Assembly (NCBI GenBank): GCA_031002005.1 | Contig: JARYHS010008074.1 | Span: 347,162,932-347,226,931, forward strand | From: Vandiemenella viatica | Lineage: Eukaryota; Arthropoda; Insecta; Orthoptera; Morabidae | DNA: 64,000 bases | Reading direction: 5' to 3' | Shown here: one piece after another, positions 20,740 to 32,999 of the stretch | Position numbering within the stretch: position 1 is the stretch's first letter | How the letters are laid out: each line of letters starts with the position of its first letter | Translations under genes and position numbers: made by a program | The notes under the pieces: generated by a model | What the model saw: only the letters and a program-made list of their open reading frames with translations | Databases searched by the model: none | What the model was told of the DNA's origin: nothing

Positions 20740-22170
20740 CTTATCTTCATACAATGAGGATCAAGTTTAAGTTTGTATTCAGTATATACAGTAATGGTAA
20801 ACAATGAAATGAAAGGTGCAAAGCAGCGAAAAGGAATTATAAATTGGGATAGAGAAATGAGCCACCACTTATCTTTAGATGATGGATGTGGGACATGAAC
20901 ACACAGAAAAGACAAAAAAACACATGATACAGTAATTTTGAGGTCTAGCCCTATATCAACAGGAGAACATTATGGGGAGTGGGTGTTGTGGGAGACTGCC
21001 TCACAGAAAGACTGTTGGCCAGGAAAATGATGGGAGTGAATTCAAACCGAGGACAAATAGAGGGGCAGTGATTCAGAGCTAAGAGAAGAAGGAGGGAGGC
21101 TGTTGGGAAGGTGCTGGTCCAGAAAATGGTCCATGGCTCTGAAGCCATACCTATGGAATGTTTGTGTGCAAGAACAGGACGTCAATTGTTACCAGTATGG
21201 AGTTGGAATAAAGAGGTGTGGTTATAGCAGAAAGCTGGAGGAAAAGTGTTGCTTGTGCTTGATATGTGAGGGGAGATGACATTTTTTTTTTTTTTTTTTT
21301 TTTTTTATACAGTTTAACGTCCCTTTTTAACAACGTGGTCTTTAGAGACGGGAAAGGATGGGGGGCAAGGAATGGGAAGGAATTCGGCCATGGCCTTTTG
21401 AAGGAAGCATCCCGGCATTCACCTGGAGTGATTTGGGGAAACCATGGAAAACCCAAATCTGGATGCCCGGACGGGGATTCGAACCGCCGTCCTCCCGAAT
21501 GCGAGGCCAGAACGCTATCCGTTACACCACCACGCTCGGTGGGAGATGACAGACTATAGGTCACAGGTGATGGTCAACCAAGGCAGAGATGTGTTCAGTT
21601 GGTGATCTGTAAGCTGCAACAATAGGACATTCTGGATTGCCAGGCTTATGGATTTTGGGAAGGAGTTAACAGGTAGGTGTATGTAGATTTTGAAGAGTAT
21701 GAAATGAATTGTGGGTGAGACATTGGAGGGGCCCACTAAACCATACATTTTTCTGAATTTTCTTGTAGAGAGCAGGTGTCAGATCTTTGGACAGGTGGCA
21801 CTAAGTGCTGGTGTCTGATAACTGATGAAGAGCTTCAGTCACATAATCACTCCGATTCATGACTACAGTGGTTGAGCCTTTTTCAGTGGGAAGCAAACCA
21901 GTGGACAGGAAATCCTTGAAAATTTGAAAGGGATGGTTCTGGGGAACAGGTAGAGGGTCCTTTCTGTGAGGCAATCTCCCACAACATCCCTCCCCCCATA
22001 ATGTTCTATTGATAAAGGGCTAGACCCGAAAATTACTATACCATGTGTGTTTTTGTCTTTTCTGTGTATTCACTTCCCACATCCATCATCTAAAGGTAAG
22101 TAAGTGGTGGCTCATTCTTTATTTACATACAGTGATTTTTCTCGGTGTAATATTTATTCCAATCTCCTTC
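20740..22170 (-). mobile_element. Penelope-like element relic with inverted flanking copies, split by a SINE
   Basis: Minus-strand RT blocks in the right order: ADKGSTTVV-like (EKGSTTVVMNRSDYVTEALHQ at about 21893-21830), LPKIHKPGNPECPIV at 21663-21620 and palm motif A LVTIDVLFLHTNIP at 21208-21168, then RAMDHFLDQHLPNS near 21140. Stops are present. The non-coding block carrying CTGTTGA, a GGG/CCC stem and TAAAGGTAAG occurs on the minus strand at 20860-20980 and on the plus strand at 21960-22110, so the coding relic is bracketed by inverted copies. SINE-A sits inside at 21282-21540. Confidence 0.8.
21282..21540 (-). mobile_element. SINE-A, young full-length copy inside the Penelope relic
   Basis: 259 bp, flanked by the 11-bp duplication GGGAGATGACA at 21271-21281 and 21541-21551. 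The tRNA-like head has box B GGTTCGAATCC on the minus strand near 21485 and box A near 21520. It is nearly identical to 16712-16970, which implies recent activity of this family. Removing it rejoins the Penelope RT between LPKIHKP and motif A. Confidence 0.93.
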
Positions 22171-22681
22171 CATTGCACAATTCATGTAAAATGTGTTTTG
22201 TATGTTGCAAAGATGCTATACTACACACCAAATTTACAATTACAATCTAATTATGCACAATCAAAGAGATTATGATTATTCCATTAAGACTATGTATCCA
22301 ACATATGTAATGTCAGTCTTGTGGACATCTACATGTGTACACATATGGTCCCTCTTGCCTCATGTCACATCTCTAATATTAATAAGGTTTATACTAGATT
22401 TGCAAGGAATAATATATTCATTGGTACTTTGAATAGTAAATATTCTGCAGACTTCCTGGCCAAATATTTGGCTGGCTAAATTTTTGTTGCTGTACTTGCT
22501 CTTCACTTGCCTGTTGAATTGTAGTTACTTCCCACCCTTATGCGCAGTGCTTGTTATTTGTTATGTGCCTGTTTTGATATGCTTAATTCAGCTGTGCAAC
22601 TAAAATATATAAATCAGTATTTTCTTCTTTTTGATTTGATTACTTTAAAAGTGAAGTTGGGTGGGCTAATAATAATCCATA

Positions 22682-22985
22682 ATGGCCTCTAAAAAGAAGT
22701 TGCTTGAGAATGTTATGTGTAAATCGTGCAAAACAAAACTTTCTCATTGAGTTGGCAGGAAGGTGACTGCATCAAGAATCACAAAGCATATGAAAAATAA
22801 ACATAACGAAGAGTGCTTTAAGTTTTGGATCAACAAATGGTGCAAATAAACCCAAACATCAAAAGGGCAATTAAGTCTTAGTCTTAAAGAATGTGCTGAA
22901 ATGACTAAATCATGCGATATTAATTATCCCATGGCTAAAATCATTTTCTGAGACAGAACAGTTTCTCTCGATGTAACATTGATTA
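22682..22985 (+). pseudogene. BED-type zinc finger fragment, likely hAT transposase N-terminus
   Basis: Frame from ATG 22682: MASKKKLLENVMCKSCKTKLS, a stop, then ITKHMKNKHNEECFKF. The spacing Cys-x2-Cys ... His-x4-His with KHMKNKH is the BED-finger layout found at the N-terminus of many hAT transposases and ZBED proteins. Interrupted by stops at about 22748 and 22847. Confidence 0.5.
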
Positions 22986-22989
22986 AAAA

Positions 22990-23262
22990 TAAATAAATAA
23001 ATAAAACTTGGCCATTGCACATGCCACATATTAGATACAAGATAGTAAAATTTCAGATTATATGAATATTTTACAATATTGTTTTATTAATATAGACAAC
23101 ACAAAAGTCAAGATTCTTTCTAGTTTGACAAGTATTAGAATCAATCATACATATTATGTCTTCCAGAATGGTAAAAATTATGATGTGCAGAATGCCAAGT
23201 CACTAGATTATTTTCATTTTAAATCAATGATCTATAACACTGAGAAAACTCATTCTATTGTT
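22990..23262. repeat. Unclassified dispersed repeat, first of three pieces
   Basis: Continues at 28660-29217 and 34241-34660 once the I-clade LINE and Gypsy element are removed. Homologous to the uninterrupted copy near 13-14.4 kb. Confidence 0.6.
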
Positions 23263-23654
23263 GTGTTGTTGTTGCTTTAGGGCACGTCAACAGTGGGGTC
23301 ATTAGTGCCCTAACAATTACCAGCTATTACTATGGCTTAAGAAAGTATTAAAAACTGTCTGCATGGACGACTGTGAAGGGGTCGGCCATGCTGACAGCAA
23401 GCAAAATAAATCATATAATCAGACGTGGCTTTAAAGGAGCCATTGGTACCTTTAGACCGTACATCGCCTGGATGGCTGTAAAGGGGCCAAGCAGGTTCAA
23501 AAGAGAATTAAAAACACTACATGTCTCACTGGCTGTATAGTGGCCAGCGAGACATGAATTATAACAATAAAAAAAATAAAAACAATGCATATGGGTGGAT
23601 GGCTGTAAAGAGGCCACCCATCCATCTCAAAACTAAGCCCATCTGCCTAAAATT

Positions 23655-26600
23655 TTAGGTGCTAGACCGGCCAAAACACAAAATTTTTAAACACTAGCCA
23701 CATTGCTGGTCTCATTGTTTAAAATGAGGGACAGATCGTTGGCCAGGCCAATGTCTGCCCTCAAGTCTAAAAATAATACACAATCAATTAAAATGTGGTG
23801 CACCGTCAGAGGTACGCCACAAGCATCACATTCCGGTGGGTCCTCCCGGCGGAGAAGAAAGCTGTGTGTCAGAGGACAGTGCCCTATTTGGAGGCGAGTA
23901 AGGAGAATCTCATCCCTCCTTGGCCGCTGGAAGGAGCTGCTCCACAGCTGAATGGTCGGTTTGACCAGCCGGAGCTTATTATGCTCTACCTCCAGCCACT
24001 GCCAAATGTCAAAAACAAATCTTTTCCCCGCCGAGGCAAGATCAGACTTTGGGACCGGATCAAAGTCAATTCTGACCTTGTTGCAGGCTAACTTGGCAGC
24101 TTCATCAGCTGCCTCGTTCCCCCTGATTCCCACATGACCAGGTACCCAGCAGAATGCGACCTCCTTTCCAGAAGATTGGAGGGAATGGACGGTGTCCTGT
24201 ATATCCTGGACAAGACGATCTGCTTTGTACATGCTTCCCAAGGCCTGAATGCAGCCGAGGGCATCACACCATATGATGTACTTTTGGCCCCGACTTACCT
24301 TCATATGCTGGAGCAACTTCAATAATGCGTAACACTCTGCAGTGTATACGCTGCACATGCTGTGTAGTTTGAATGTGTAAGTCGCTCGAGGGAACACTAC
24401 GGAGCAGCTAACTCCGTTAACTTGCTTAGGCCCATCCGTATATACCGGGGTAAAATCGTGATGCTCGTTTAAAACATCGTTAAAAAGACTAATAAATACC
24501 CTATCAGCAGTAAACAGCTTACTGTACCGTGACAGGTCTAAAATCATTCTGGGCCTCTTTAAAAGCGAGGGAGGATACAAACGTACTCCAACCGCTCCAA
24601 AGGCTCTATAAAACTGTAGCAGGCAGGTGCGGTCAGCGCCCCATGACCTGCCATAGAGACATTTTAAAACATTCAGAGCTTTCAAGGCACTGCCTCTCAC
24701 ATCCTTAATATGTGGCAGCCAGCTAAGCCTTGTGTCTAAAATGAGGCCCAGAAAACGAACGCTATCGGTAAAAGTTAAAACGGTGTTCCTCAAGGTAAGG
24801 TGGGGCGCAGGTAAAATACTTCTACTACGAGTAAAAAGTACACACCGGGTTTTCTCAGCAGAGAAACGAAAACCGGTGTGCACTGACCATTCATCCAGCC
24901 TGTTCAGCGCGAGTTGCAGCTGCCGCTCAGTGCTTCTCAGGCTGGAGGATGCACAAAATATTAAATAATCATCCACATATAAGGAGTAACATATGGGACT
25001 CCTTATTACACTTAAAATGCTATTTATCGCAATAGCAAAAAGAGTCACACTTAAAACTGACCCTTGAGGAACACCGTTTTCCTGAATAAAAAGATCAGAC
25101 ACTTCACTACCGACTCGGTACCGGAAACAACAACCACATAAAAATGATTTTAAAAAACGGGGCAGGTTACCCCTAAAACCCCAATCATGTAATTGCTTTA
25201 AAATAAAATGCCGCCAGGTATTATCGTAGGCCTTTTCAATATCAAAAAGGTGTTGGCTGCGGATAACGCATCTTGTATTGCCGCCTCCAGCAGGATCAGG
25301 TCGTTCAGTGTGGAGCGGAACTTCCTAAATCCACACTGAAAGCGGCTCAACAGATTGCAAGATTCAAGACACCAGATGAGGCGGCGACTGACCATCCTCT
25401 CCAGTGTCTCGCCCACGCAGCTTGTAAGGGCGATGCTACGATAGCTACCTGGCAACAACTTGTCCTTACCAGGCTCTAAAACAGGGATAAGCGTTGCTTC
25501 TTTCCACGATACGGAGAAGTATCCTCTGGTCCAAATATGATTAAAAATATATAAAAGGTACTCTTTAGCATCTTTACTAAGATGCCTCAGCATCTGGTAC
25601 TGGATCATATCAGGCACTGGGGCAGTGTCGTTAGCACTGTTTAAGGCCGACTCCAGCTCCCAAGATGAAAATGGGCTGTTATATGCCTCTGTACCCGACG
25701 AATCGAAGCACTGCACGTGTCTTTTGGCAACAATCCAACGTTGCTGGAACCGAGGAATTGGTAGAGGAGGTGATGGCAGCAAAGTTCTCTGCCAACAGCT
25801 GAGCTATGCTTCATTTGTTGATAACTACACATCCCTGGTGCTGGTGTGCAAGAGTACCTTCCAGATATGCGGTGGATTGTCTCTCATATTTTTGATGAAC
25901 TTGTGGAACGATTGATAGTGCTTACAAAGTTCTGTCATGACCTTTTCTTGCTCTCCTTAATAACTCGACGCACCTTAGCTCTGGCAATACGGAACGCTGC
26001 CAGGTTGTCAGGTGTTGGGTACTACCTAAAGCGACACAACACCCGTCTATGACCCTGGATAGCGGAACAACATTCGTCGTTCCACCAGGGGACGGGCATC
26101 CTTCGCAGCGTTCCGGACCTTTTCGGCATGGAAACGTCAACTGCACGGTGAATAACTTCTGTGAAGTGATTCACCCTCTCCTGCATACTCTCACAGGGCT
26201 CCAGTGATACAGAATGGCAGAAGAGCTGCCAATCTGCACTACTCACGTTCCATTTGCGTCGGTTATTGCCTCCCCCTTGCTCACACTCCACACGCATGCA
26301 AATAGGGAAGTGGTCACTTCCATGAAGGTTGCGATCCACGTCTCAATGCACCGAGTCTGCGATTGAAGGAGAGCACAACGAAAGGTCAATGGCAGAGGAC
26401 AAACAAGAAGCAATGGTGAAGTGGGTCATTTGTCCTGTATTCAGAATACAAACATTCTCCTGCTCCATTAATCTACCAACCACTTGGCCTCTGGGGCTTT
26501 CGAATTCCACAACACACTATGTGTGTTGAAGTCTCCTAGGAGGAGGAATGGCCCTGTGAGCTGCCGCAATAAGCCTACAAGATCATACTCGACGGGTGCA

Positions 26601-26880
26601 TTTGGTGGTTGATAAATGGAGCATACGGTCAGTTTAATAGGACCACGTATCCTCATTGCCACAGTTTGTAGATCAGAGGTGAGAGCGACAGGTTTGGAGT
26701 GGACAGTGTTTCGGACAAACACAGCCACTCCTCCCTTCGCTCGATCACCCTCCGTATCATCCTTACGGTAAACGTCATATCCTCTTAGCACAGGTTGGTG
26801 TGTTGGTCTGAAATGTGTCTCTTGGAGACAGAAACACAAAGGATCAGACCGTTGATGTTCCACTGAATTATGGGAGCCAT
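23655..26880 (-). pseudogene. I-clade LINE ORF2: APE endonuclease, RT, RNase H
   Basis: Starts at ATG 26880 (MAPIIQWNI), then loses part of the endonuclease N-terminus. Visible endonuclease blocks are FCLQETHFRP, LLLGDFNTHS and GSDHFPI (about 26330). PVPWWNDECC marks the linker. RT blocks: SYRSIALTS near 25465, NGVPQGSVLS near 25080, SLYVDDYLIF near 24980 and VRFLGLILD near 24750. RNase H retains all four catalytic positions: YTDGPK, TAECYALLK, WCDALGC, GNEAADEA (about 24440-24080). A C-terminal Cys/His block CDACGVPL...HHILIDC ends the protein. Presence of RNase H and YVDD supports the I/Nimb group. Frameshifts at about 25200 and 25800 and an endonuclease deletion make it inactive. Confidence 0.9.
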
Positions 26881-27119
26881 CCTTACCTATTTAACCTCAC
26901 CCGCCCCGGTTTGGGTGGGTCATCGGTCACGTCCTGCTGAGGAATGGGACTAAACTAGTCCACCAGCATCTCAGTTTCTTCCTGCTCGTAAGTAGAGACA
27001 GACATCTCCGACCCAGAGGACTCCTCAAATTCCTCCCCATTCTTTTTCTTATTCTTCCTCTGCCTTTTACCCTCCCTACTGCTGGGCAGTCTGGGAGGAG
27101 ACGAAGAGGAAGACTTAAC

Positions 27120-28260
27120 AAACTGGGTCGGGTCTGTCTATCTAAACTTCCGACCCCTTATCTTCTGGTCACCTCCACTGGCGCTGGTAGCAGATGGTAT
27201 CACTACACCTATAACAGCACGTGGTGGAATAGGAGGTGCTGTTAGCTTGGCTGCTACTGTTGGTGCTGGTGGAATATTTGTTACTGCTGCTGGACGGTCG
27301 AGGTTGCAGATGTGTTGCTAGCGACATCCGTGATCTTAGGTGTTATGACCATCGTGGATTTTGCACCACACTTGCATTGACATGAGCACATCGTGTTTGT
27401 GCCCAGGTCTGCAAAGGATGTCTGCGTAGCAACACTTTCTTTCCTGATGGGAGTCGAGACCATCTTGGCAAAGCTTGTTCCAAAAATTGGAGCGGCGAGC
27501 GCTTTCGCTTTCTTCTTTGCCTGTGCATAAGGTATCTGCGCTTTGGTCTTCAACTCCTGTATCTTGCGCTCCTCAAGATACACTTGACTCTCTCTACTCC
27601 AGGCAGGGTGCGACCCAGAGCAGTTGACACACACCTGTGGGAGCGTTCAACTGGCACCTGGTTCATGTGCCCCCTCATTGCATCTACCACAGGTGGGGTT
27701 GCCCTTGCATGACGACCTCTGGCACTGGAAGCAGCGCATTGGGTCCGGAACATACGGACGGATGTTCAAGTTGATGTAACCAGCTTTTATACACTGCCAT
27801 TTACCCTCAGTGTAATATGACACACCTCGAGCACTTGCTGATCTTCCCAATCCTTAATGGGTTCCTAAATCCATAATGTCACGGCATGTGACTAGGCCTT
27901 TCGAACAATTCAGGAATTTGTGAAGTTCGCTTTTAACGGCGAACTCCCCGAGCTTCTCACAGTTGAGGAGCTGGGATACCTACCTGCTGGTGGATGTTTC
28001 CAGCAGCAGCGTCTCATTCCTCAGCTTTTTAACGGATTTCAGGGTACCAACTAACCCTTCCAAACCTTTATTAATGTAAAACAGGGACACCTTTTCAAAT
28101 GTCCCCTCTACCCTCTGCATCACAACAAAAGTGTTCGGTATCAAACAGACTTTCCCGTTAGTTTTACTGTCCGAAGTGGGGGGGCTATCAATCTTGGCCC
28201 GCTTCTTAGAACTTGGTGTATTGAGTTTAGTCTGCGGCAGACCCGTACCGCAGGGTTTTT
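27120..28260 (-). pseudogene. I-clade LINE ORF1, inactivated copy
   Basis: Diverged copy of the ORF1 at 2005-3288. Frame pieces: VCLIPNTFVVMQRVEGTFEK near 28120, CFQCQR...SCKGNPTCGRC near 27735-27680 with loss of the residues joining the first knuckle, and VNCSGSHPAWSRESQVY near 27620. Stops and small deletions interrupt it. At the position of the GTG start in the intact copy it has CTG, also not ATG. Confidence 0.88.
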
Positions 28261-28659
28261 TGGTTTTGGTGTAAGACTGAATTTTGGTCCCATGAGTAAA
28301 ACCAATTTAAAAGGAAGCGCTAATACAACAGGGGTGCGCAGGTGCCCCTGAGGTTGCACGCTAGCGAGTGATCTGCCTCTCACCCATGCACCTCCTCATC
28401 ACCTGTCTGCCCTTGAGGTTGAGGGGTTTTTATAGAGGTTTGTACTGTCCTCACGATACGGGCAACTAAGCCAAGATCCCCGTTCTCCTACGCACACAAC
28501 ATTCCACCGTCATGCCCTACAGTGGTCGTTGAAGCATGGTAGGAGTTTACGGTGTGGGAAACTTGCGGCACTCACAAGGTTCCAGCTTGGGCACCGCGGG
28601 GTCGCAAAACTCGTACCTGGCACTTGCGTACCAGGCCCCTGCGGGGAAATCTATTCTGT

Positions 28660-29217
28660 TTCAGAGAATGAAGTGAATACACACAGTACAGTGTAAACTT
28701 AGCTCAGAACAAAATTTCACAACTTTTTGCCACCAAGCAACCATGCAAATTGGCCTGTTCTTACAAGAATTGTTTTGAAATGTTTTTGTACAATTCATTT
28801 CTTTTTGTAAGTTGTTCGTATTTCTCAAATATAATGGTTCTAATTGAAAACCTGTAGACATTTCAGAAAAATTATCAATATAAGTGTGTTGGATACTAAC
28901 AACATACATACTCTTTGCAAACAATGCCTATGTGTCCTGTGCTAAGAATGCCACTTGCCATATTTTTAACTGGCACCATCATCAGAAAATTCCAGACTGA
29001 GCGTAGGACCAAAGTGAAATTCAATGTGTTACTTAAGCTTTTTGATCTCTATGCACAAAAGAAATTTTATTCATATAATCTCATTCAGAGCAAAGCCATA
29101 AATCAACAATGCATGCATGAACAGTTCACCTTATGATTTGAGGTTGAAATCATATCCGAGTACAAAATTACCAGCTTCTATGACCATAGAAAGCATAATA
29201 GAATTATAGCGAGAAAG
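28660..29217. repeat. Unclassified dispersed repeat, middle piece
   Basis: Lies between the I-clade LINE and the Gypsy element. The start ATTCTGTTTCAGAGAATGAA corresponds to 14290-14310 in the uninterrupted copy. Confidence 0.6.
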
Positions 29218-29713
29218 TGCTGTATCCTCAAGCCGGCCACAGGGGTCAACACCAGAGGTCAGCCGAACACGAGACAAGACGGGCCAGCCATGGATAGAGA
29301 CGATCCCGAGCAGTCGAGCGAAGAGCTGCGTTGCGCACAATCACAGTCCACGAGTAAATGCACGGTACCTAAAGAGCAAGCCGACTGGAGAACCGAGACG
29401 CGCATGATCAGAGTCCACGAGAAGACACACTGTGTCCAAAAGAGCAAGCCGAATGGATAACCAAGACACCCACAATCGAAGTCCACGATGAGAGGTACTG
29501 TGAGAGAACAATGAATTTAGCTGCAGCGAACACTGAACTGGTTTAGGCAGTGCAGTGCAGCTGTATTTATATCTGCCCCATCGCTTGTGATTGGCCGGCT
29601 GCGAAGCCTCTGAAGAGTATAGGCACTAGTTCCATCTGTCGTCAGCACCACCTATTGGCTGTCCACATCCATCTCCTCTGGTGGGCATGTGAACGCGTCG
29701 GGCCGGGATACCA
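29218..29713 (-). repeat. Gypsy 3' LTR
   Basis: On the minus strand it begins TGGTATCCC and ends GGATACAGCA, a TG...CA LTR. Promoter-like elements read on the minus strand: CCAATCACA near 29595, GATATAAATACAG near 29570, and TCAGTGTTCG near 29535 as a possible initiator. About 110-120 bp at 29232-29338 are absent from the other LTR. Confidence 0.88.
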
Positions 29714-29759
29714 GATCCCTCCCCCCTGAAGTCAATGCGTAGGGATGGAAGTGCCCTCG

Positions 29760-31100
29760 ACGATGCTTCGCGCGATGAAATTGGAATGCCAGCGGCAGCC
29801 CAGCCGGATCATTTTCAGTTCGTACAGGCGGGCTGAGGACGCGGGGATGTGGATGCTGATGTGGGTGAAGGAGGATCGCTGGGGATGTCCATCTCGATGT
29901 CACTGCTGGCTGGTACTGCGGGTGTTGTTGGCTTTCTTGGGTGCAAGTTGTATGGTCGCTTGTGGCGGGAGTGGCTGTGGAATCCCCGCTAATGGTGCTG
30001 GTGGTGGTACGGTATATTCTTCGAGTTGCAGTTCTGATGGTGATGGACCTGCCATCATTCGAGGTCACAACTGGTTTTGATGGCGGCGTTCTAATCTGTG
30101 TGGTGTTTGTACTGAGATGATACACCATCCATGTGTTTCCACTACTGTTGCCGGCATCCATGTGGTGTGCCCATACCGCGCTGCCAGGCGTGTAGCAGTG
30201 GGAGGGCCTGGATCGGGTTTCTGCCGGTGATGGTGCCAGGAAGTGCAGCAGCGTCCGTGGTTGTTGACCATGGAGTAGTTCCACTGGGCTACGACCATTG
30301 ATTGGTGTGGTCCAATAAGTGCTCAAAAAAAGTGTGAGGGCGGAAGACGTTGTAGCTGACTGCACCTCTTTCAGCATTTGTTGTTTGAATGTCCTGACCA
30401 GGCGTTCTGCTTCGCCATTTGAGGCGGGATGGGATGGAAGACTAAAGATGTGTTTGATACCATGGGCCACACAAAATTCCTCGAATGCAGTTGCTGTGAA
30501 TATGGGCCCACTGTCAGAGATAAGCGTGCGTGGTAACCGTTCGATGACCAAAACCTGGCATAATGCATTTAGTGTGGCTTCCGTTGTGGTGGATGCCATG
30601 CGAACCATGTATGGGTACTTTGATAGGCATCGATGATGAAAAACCACATGGTTCCCAAAAATTGGAACACAAAGTCCAGATGAATGTGATCCCAAGGTTG
30701 GTTGGGTGTGGGCCAGGGTGTGAAAGCTTGTGGTGGTGCTGCCTGATGTTGGGCGCAGGCTGTGCAGCAGCATACCATTTTCTCAATGTCTCAAATGATT
30801 CCTGGCCAATAAGCATGTCTTATTGTGAGATTCTTCATGCAAGACAAGCCTCAATGTCCTCGATGCAGGAGCTTTAAGATTGATGTGTGTTGTTTTCTGT
30901 GTCTAAGAGGATCACGTCATCCATGACAAAGAGCCTGTGAGATATGTGATGCCATGTCTTCAGTTCATTGACCAATCTGCACGTGAAATATGTTGGCCAC
31001 TCATGGATGATGTAGCGCAGGACCTGCCGTAAGATTGGGTCCCAGCGGCGATACGGGCCGCTGTAATGAGGAACCCGTTCACTGTTTGCTTCCTCTAAGT
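29760..31100 (-). pseudogene. Gypsy integrase
   Basis: Minus-strand frame from about 30770: catalytic-core blocks LISDSGPIFTATAFEEF near 30520 and SLPSHPASNGEAERLVRTFKQ near 30430, giving the second Asp and the Glu of the D,D35E triad. The first Asp region (LDFVFQFLG) lies in another frame near 30680. The tail is Thr/Pro-rich. Frameshifted. Confidence 0.85.
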
Positions 31101-31271
31101 GTCAATATGAAAACACAGCACTTCTTGTTGGTCGAATTCAGGATCAGGGCCAGCAGGTAGGTGTGATAAGGCGTTGGCATTGGAGTGTTGTGCTGTTGGC
31201 TTACATTGGATTGTGTAGTTATAAGCACTCAGAAACATAGCCCATCGTAGCAGGCGTTGTGGCGTTTGCTC

Positions 31272-32600
31272 TCAGAGATTGCAGAGAGGTCCGAATATTG
31301 CCACCAACGGTTTGTGATCCGTAATAAGTGAAAACTTTGTTCCGAACAAATATACATGAAATTTCTTGATAGTGAAGTCTATTGCCAGTTCCTCTTTCTC
31401 GATTTGTGAGTAATTACATTGTGCTGGTATCAGTGTCTTAGAGGCATAAACTATTGGTGGTTTAGAACCAACCTCATTCCTATGTGCGAATACCGCCCCC
31501 CTTCCATATGCTGAGGTGTTGGCTGCCAAGACTAGGGGCCATGTAGGGGAAAATGGCGTGAGACAAGGAGCAGATTTTAGCATGCGTTTCAGCCGGTTGA
31601 AGGCTCGTTGGCAAGCCAGAGTCCAGTTGTAGGAGAAGTCCTTCTTCCGGAGCTGATTAAAGGGGGGGAGGGGGGGTTGTGAAATATGTGCTGTTTGTGA
31701 CAAGAACTTTGAATAGTAGTTAATTTTTCCGAAGAAAGGTTGCAGTTCCAGCAGGTTCTTTGGGCAGGGTAGGGAGTCTATGGTGGCCACGTTGCAGTCT
31801 GTTCGCCTAATTCCATCTTTGTTGGGCCAATAGCCGAGATACTCCACTTCCTCCTGAGAAACCCTACACTTCTCGAGATGACACTGCAGCCCTGCATCCT
31901 GCAAGGCAGCAAATAGGGTGCGAAAGTTTTGTAGCTGCTCCTGGCGAGTGGCTCCTGTGATAATGATATCGTCCAAATAATTTGCACATGCAGGGATATG
32001 CCACAACAGCTGTTCCAAGTATCTTTGGAAGATTGCTGGCGCGGAAGCGATGCAAAATAGGAGGCGCTTGTATTTGTAGAGTCCGAAAGGTGTGTTGATG
32101 ACGACGATGTATTGCGATTCCTCATCTACTGTGAGCTACAAATATGCATCTGCGAGGTCAATCTTCGAGAAGTATTCGCCGCCAGCAAGTGTAGTGAGAA
32201 GATCTTCCTGTCGTAGGATCGGATATGTTTTGATTTGAGACTGAGAGTTAATTGTGGCCTAAAAATCCCCCCATAACCGGAGGGTACCACTGGGTTTCCG
32301 AATGATGACAATAAGTTCAATTACTCCAATCTTCTAAAGTCAGTCAAGCTCCTGTTTTACAGCTGCACGTAGGGTGACTGGAATGGGTCTGGCATGGCAG
32401 AAGCGAGGTATTGCACCTGGCCAGAGGGTGATGTGAGCCATGAAGTCTGAGGCTTACCCAAAGTCCAATGTAAAGATGGGTGCAAAATGAGTACAGAGGA
32501 TATCGAGGTCCTGGAATGGAACCGAGTCTGATATGACCTGGACTTCGTCCAAGATTGAGAATGCAAATGTGGTAAATGCATCTAGCTCAAAAATATCAGT
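31272..32600 (-). pseudogene. Gypsy reverse transcriptase and RNase H
   Basis: Pieces on the minus strand: FSKIDLADAYLQL near 32180, the palm motif NYLDDIIITG near 31980, and LEYLGY-like EVEYLGYWPNKDGI near 31840. RNase H blocks include YASKTLIPAQCNYSQIEKEEL near 31440 and FSLITDHKPL near 31325. 31272-32018 is open for 248 codons; the upstream part contains stops near 32140, 32260 and 32340. Confidence 0.88.
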
Positions 32601-32700
32601 AGCTGAGGGCTGGTCCACAACAAAAAAAGGTAATTAGTCTGGTAACTTGTTTGTAAGCAGCCGTCATGGAGAACTGACCTTGAAGGGGAATGGAACTATC

Positions 32701-32964
32701 CTAATAAGATACTAAACACTGTGAAGGTGGGGACAATGGTGGGGAGCCTAATCGGGCGTAGGTGGCTTGGTTTATTAACGTGACTGTTGCCCCTGCGTCC
32801 ACCTGAAAACGGATATCCTGGTTAGCAATTCTGAGAGTTAAGAACAGTTTCTGTGTGAACGAGTCGCCCTTAGGAGCTATGGTCTGTAGTGTATGGACTG
32901 TTTCTTGATGCATGCGGGCTACTGGACTGGGACGAAATGCCCAGTTTTGACAGACTGACTGCAA
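32701..32964 (-). pseudogene. Gypsy aspartic protease
   Basis: Encodes IRFQVDAGATVTLINQATYARLG. The retroviral-type active site is normally D-T/S-G; here it reads D-A-G. It lies between the Cys/His region of gag (CTRCGKEGRLQSVC near 32980) and the RT, as in a gag-pol fusion. Confidence 0.75.
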
Positions 32965-32999
32965 ACGCCCCTCTTTACCACAGCGTGTACAATGTGCCT

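Larger units (their letters stand above)
23263..28645 (-). mobile_element. I-clade LINE, near full-length but degenerate
   Basis: Minus-strand order: 5'UTR (28645-about 28260), ORF1 relic, ORF2 relic and 3'UTR with hairpins (about 23650-23280), with a TTG-repeat (CAA tail on the minus strand) at 23260-23275. The 5' and 3' ends coincide with those of the ORF1-only copy at 952-3693. An imperfect target duplication (ATTCTATTG against ATTCTGTTT, preceded by GAAA on both sides) flanks it inside the unclassified repeat. It defines the full structure of this family. Confidence 0.88.

Noticed and set aside
23703..24968. Several plus-strand open frames
   Set aside because: Antisense shadows of the I-clade ORF2 RNase H and RT on the minus strand.
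29745..30877. Plus-strand open frames over the Gypsy integrase
   Set aside because: Minus-strand frames carry the integrase motifs; the plus-strand ones have none.
32126..32320. Separate small minus-strand gene
   Set aside because: Out-of-frame translation of the Gypsy RT N-terminal region.
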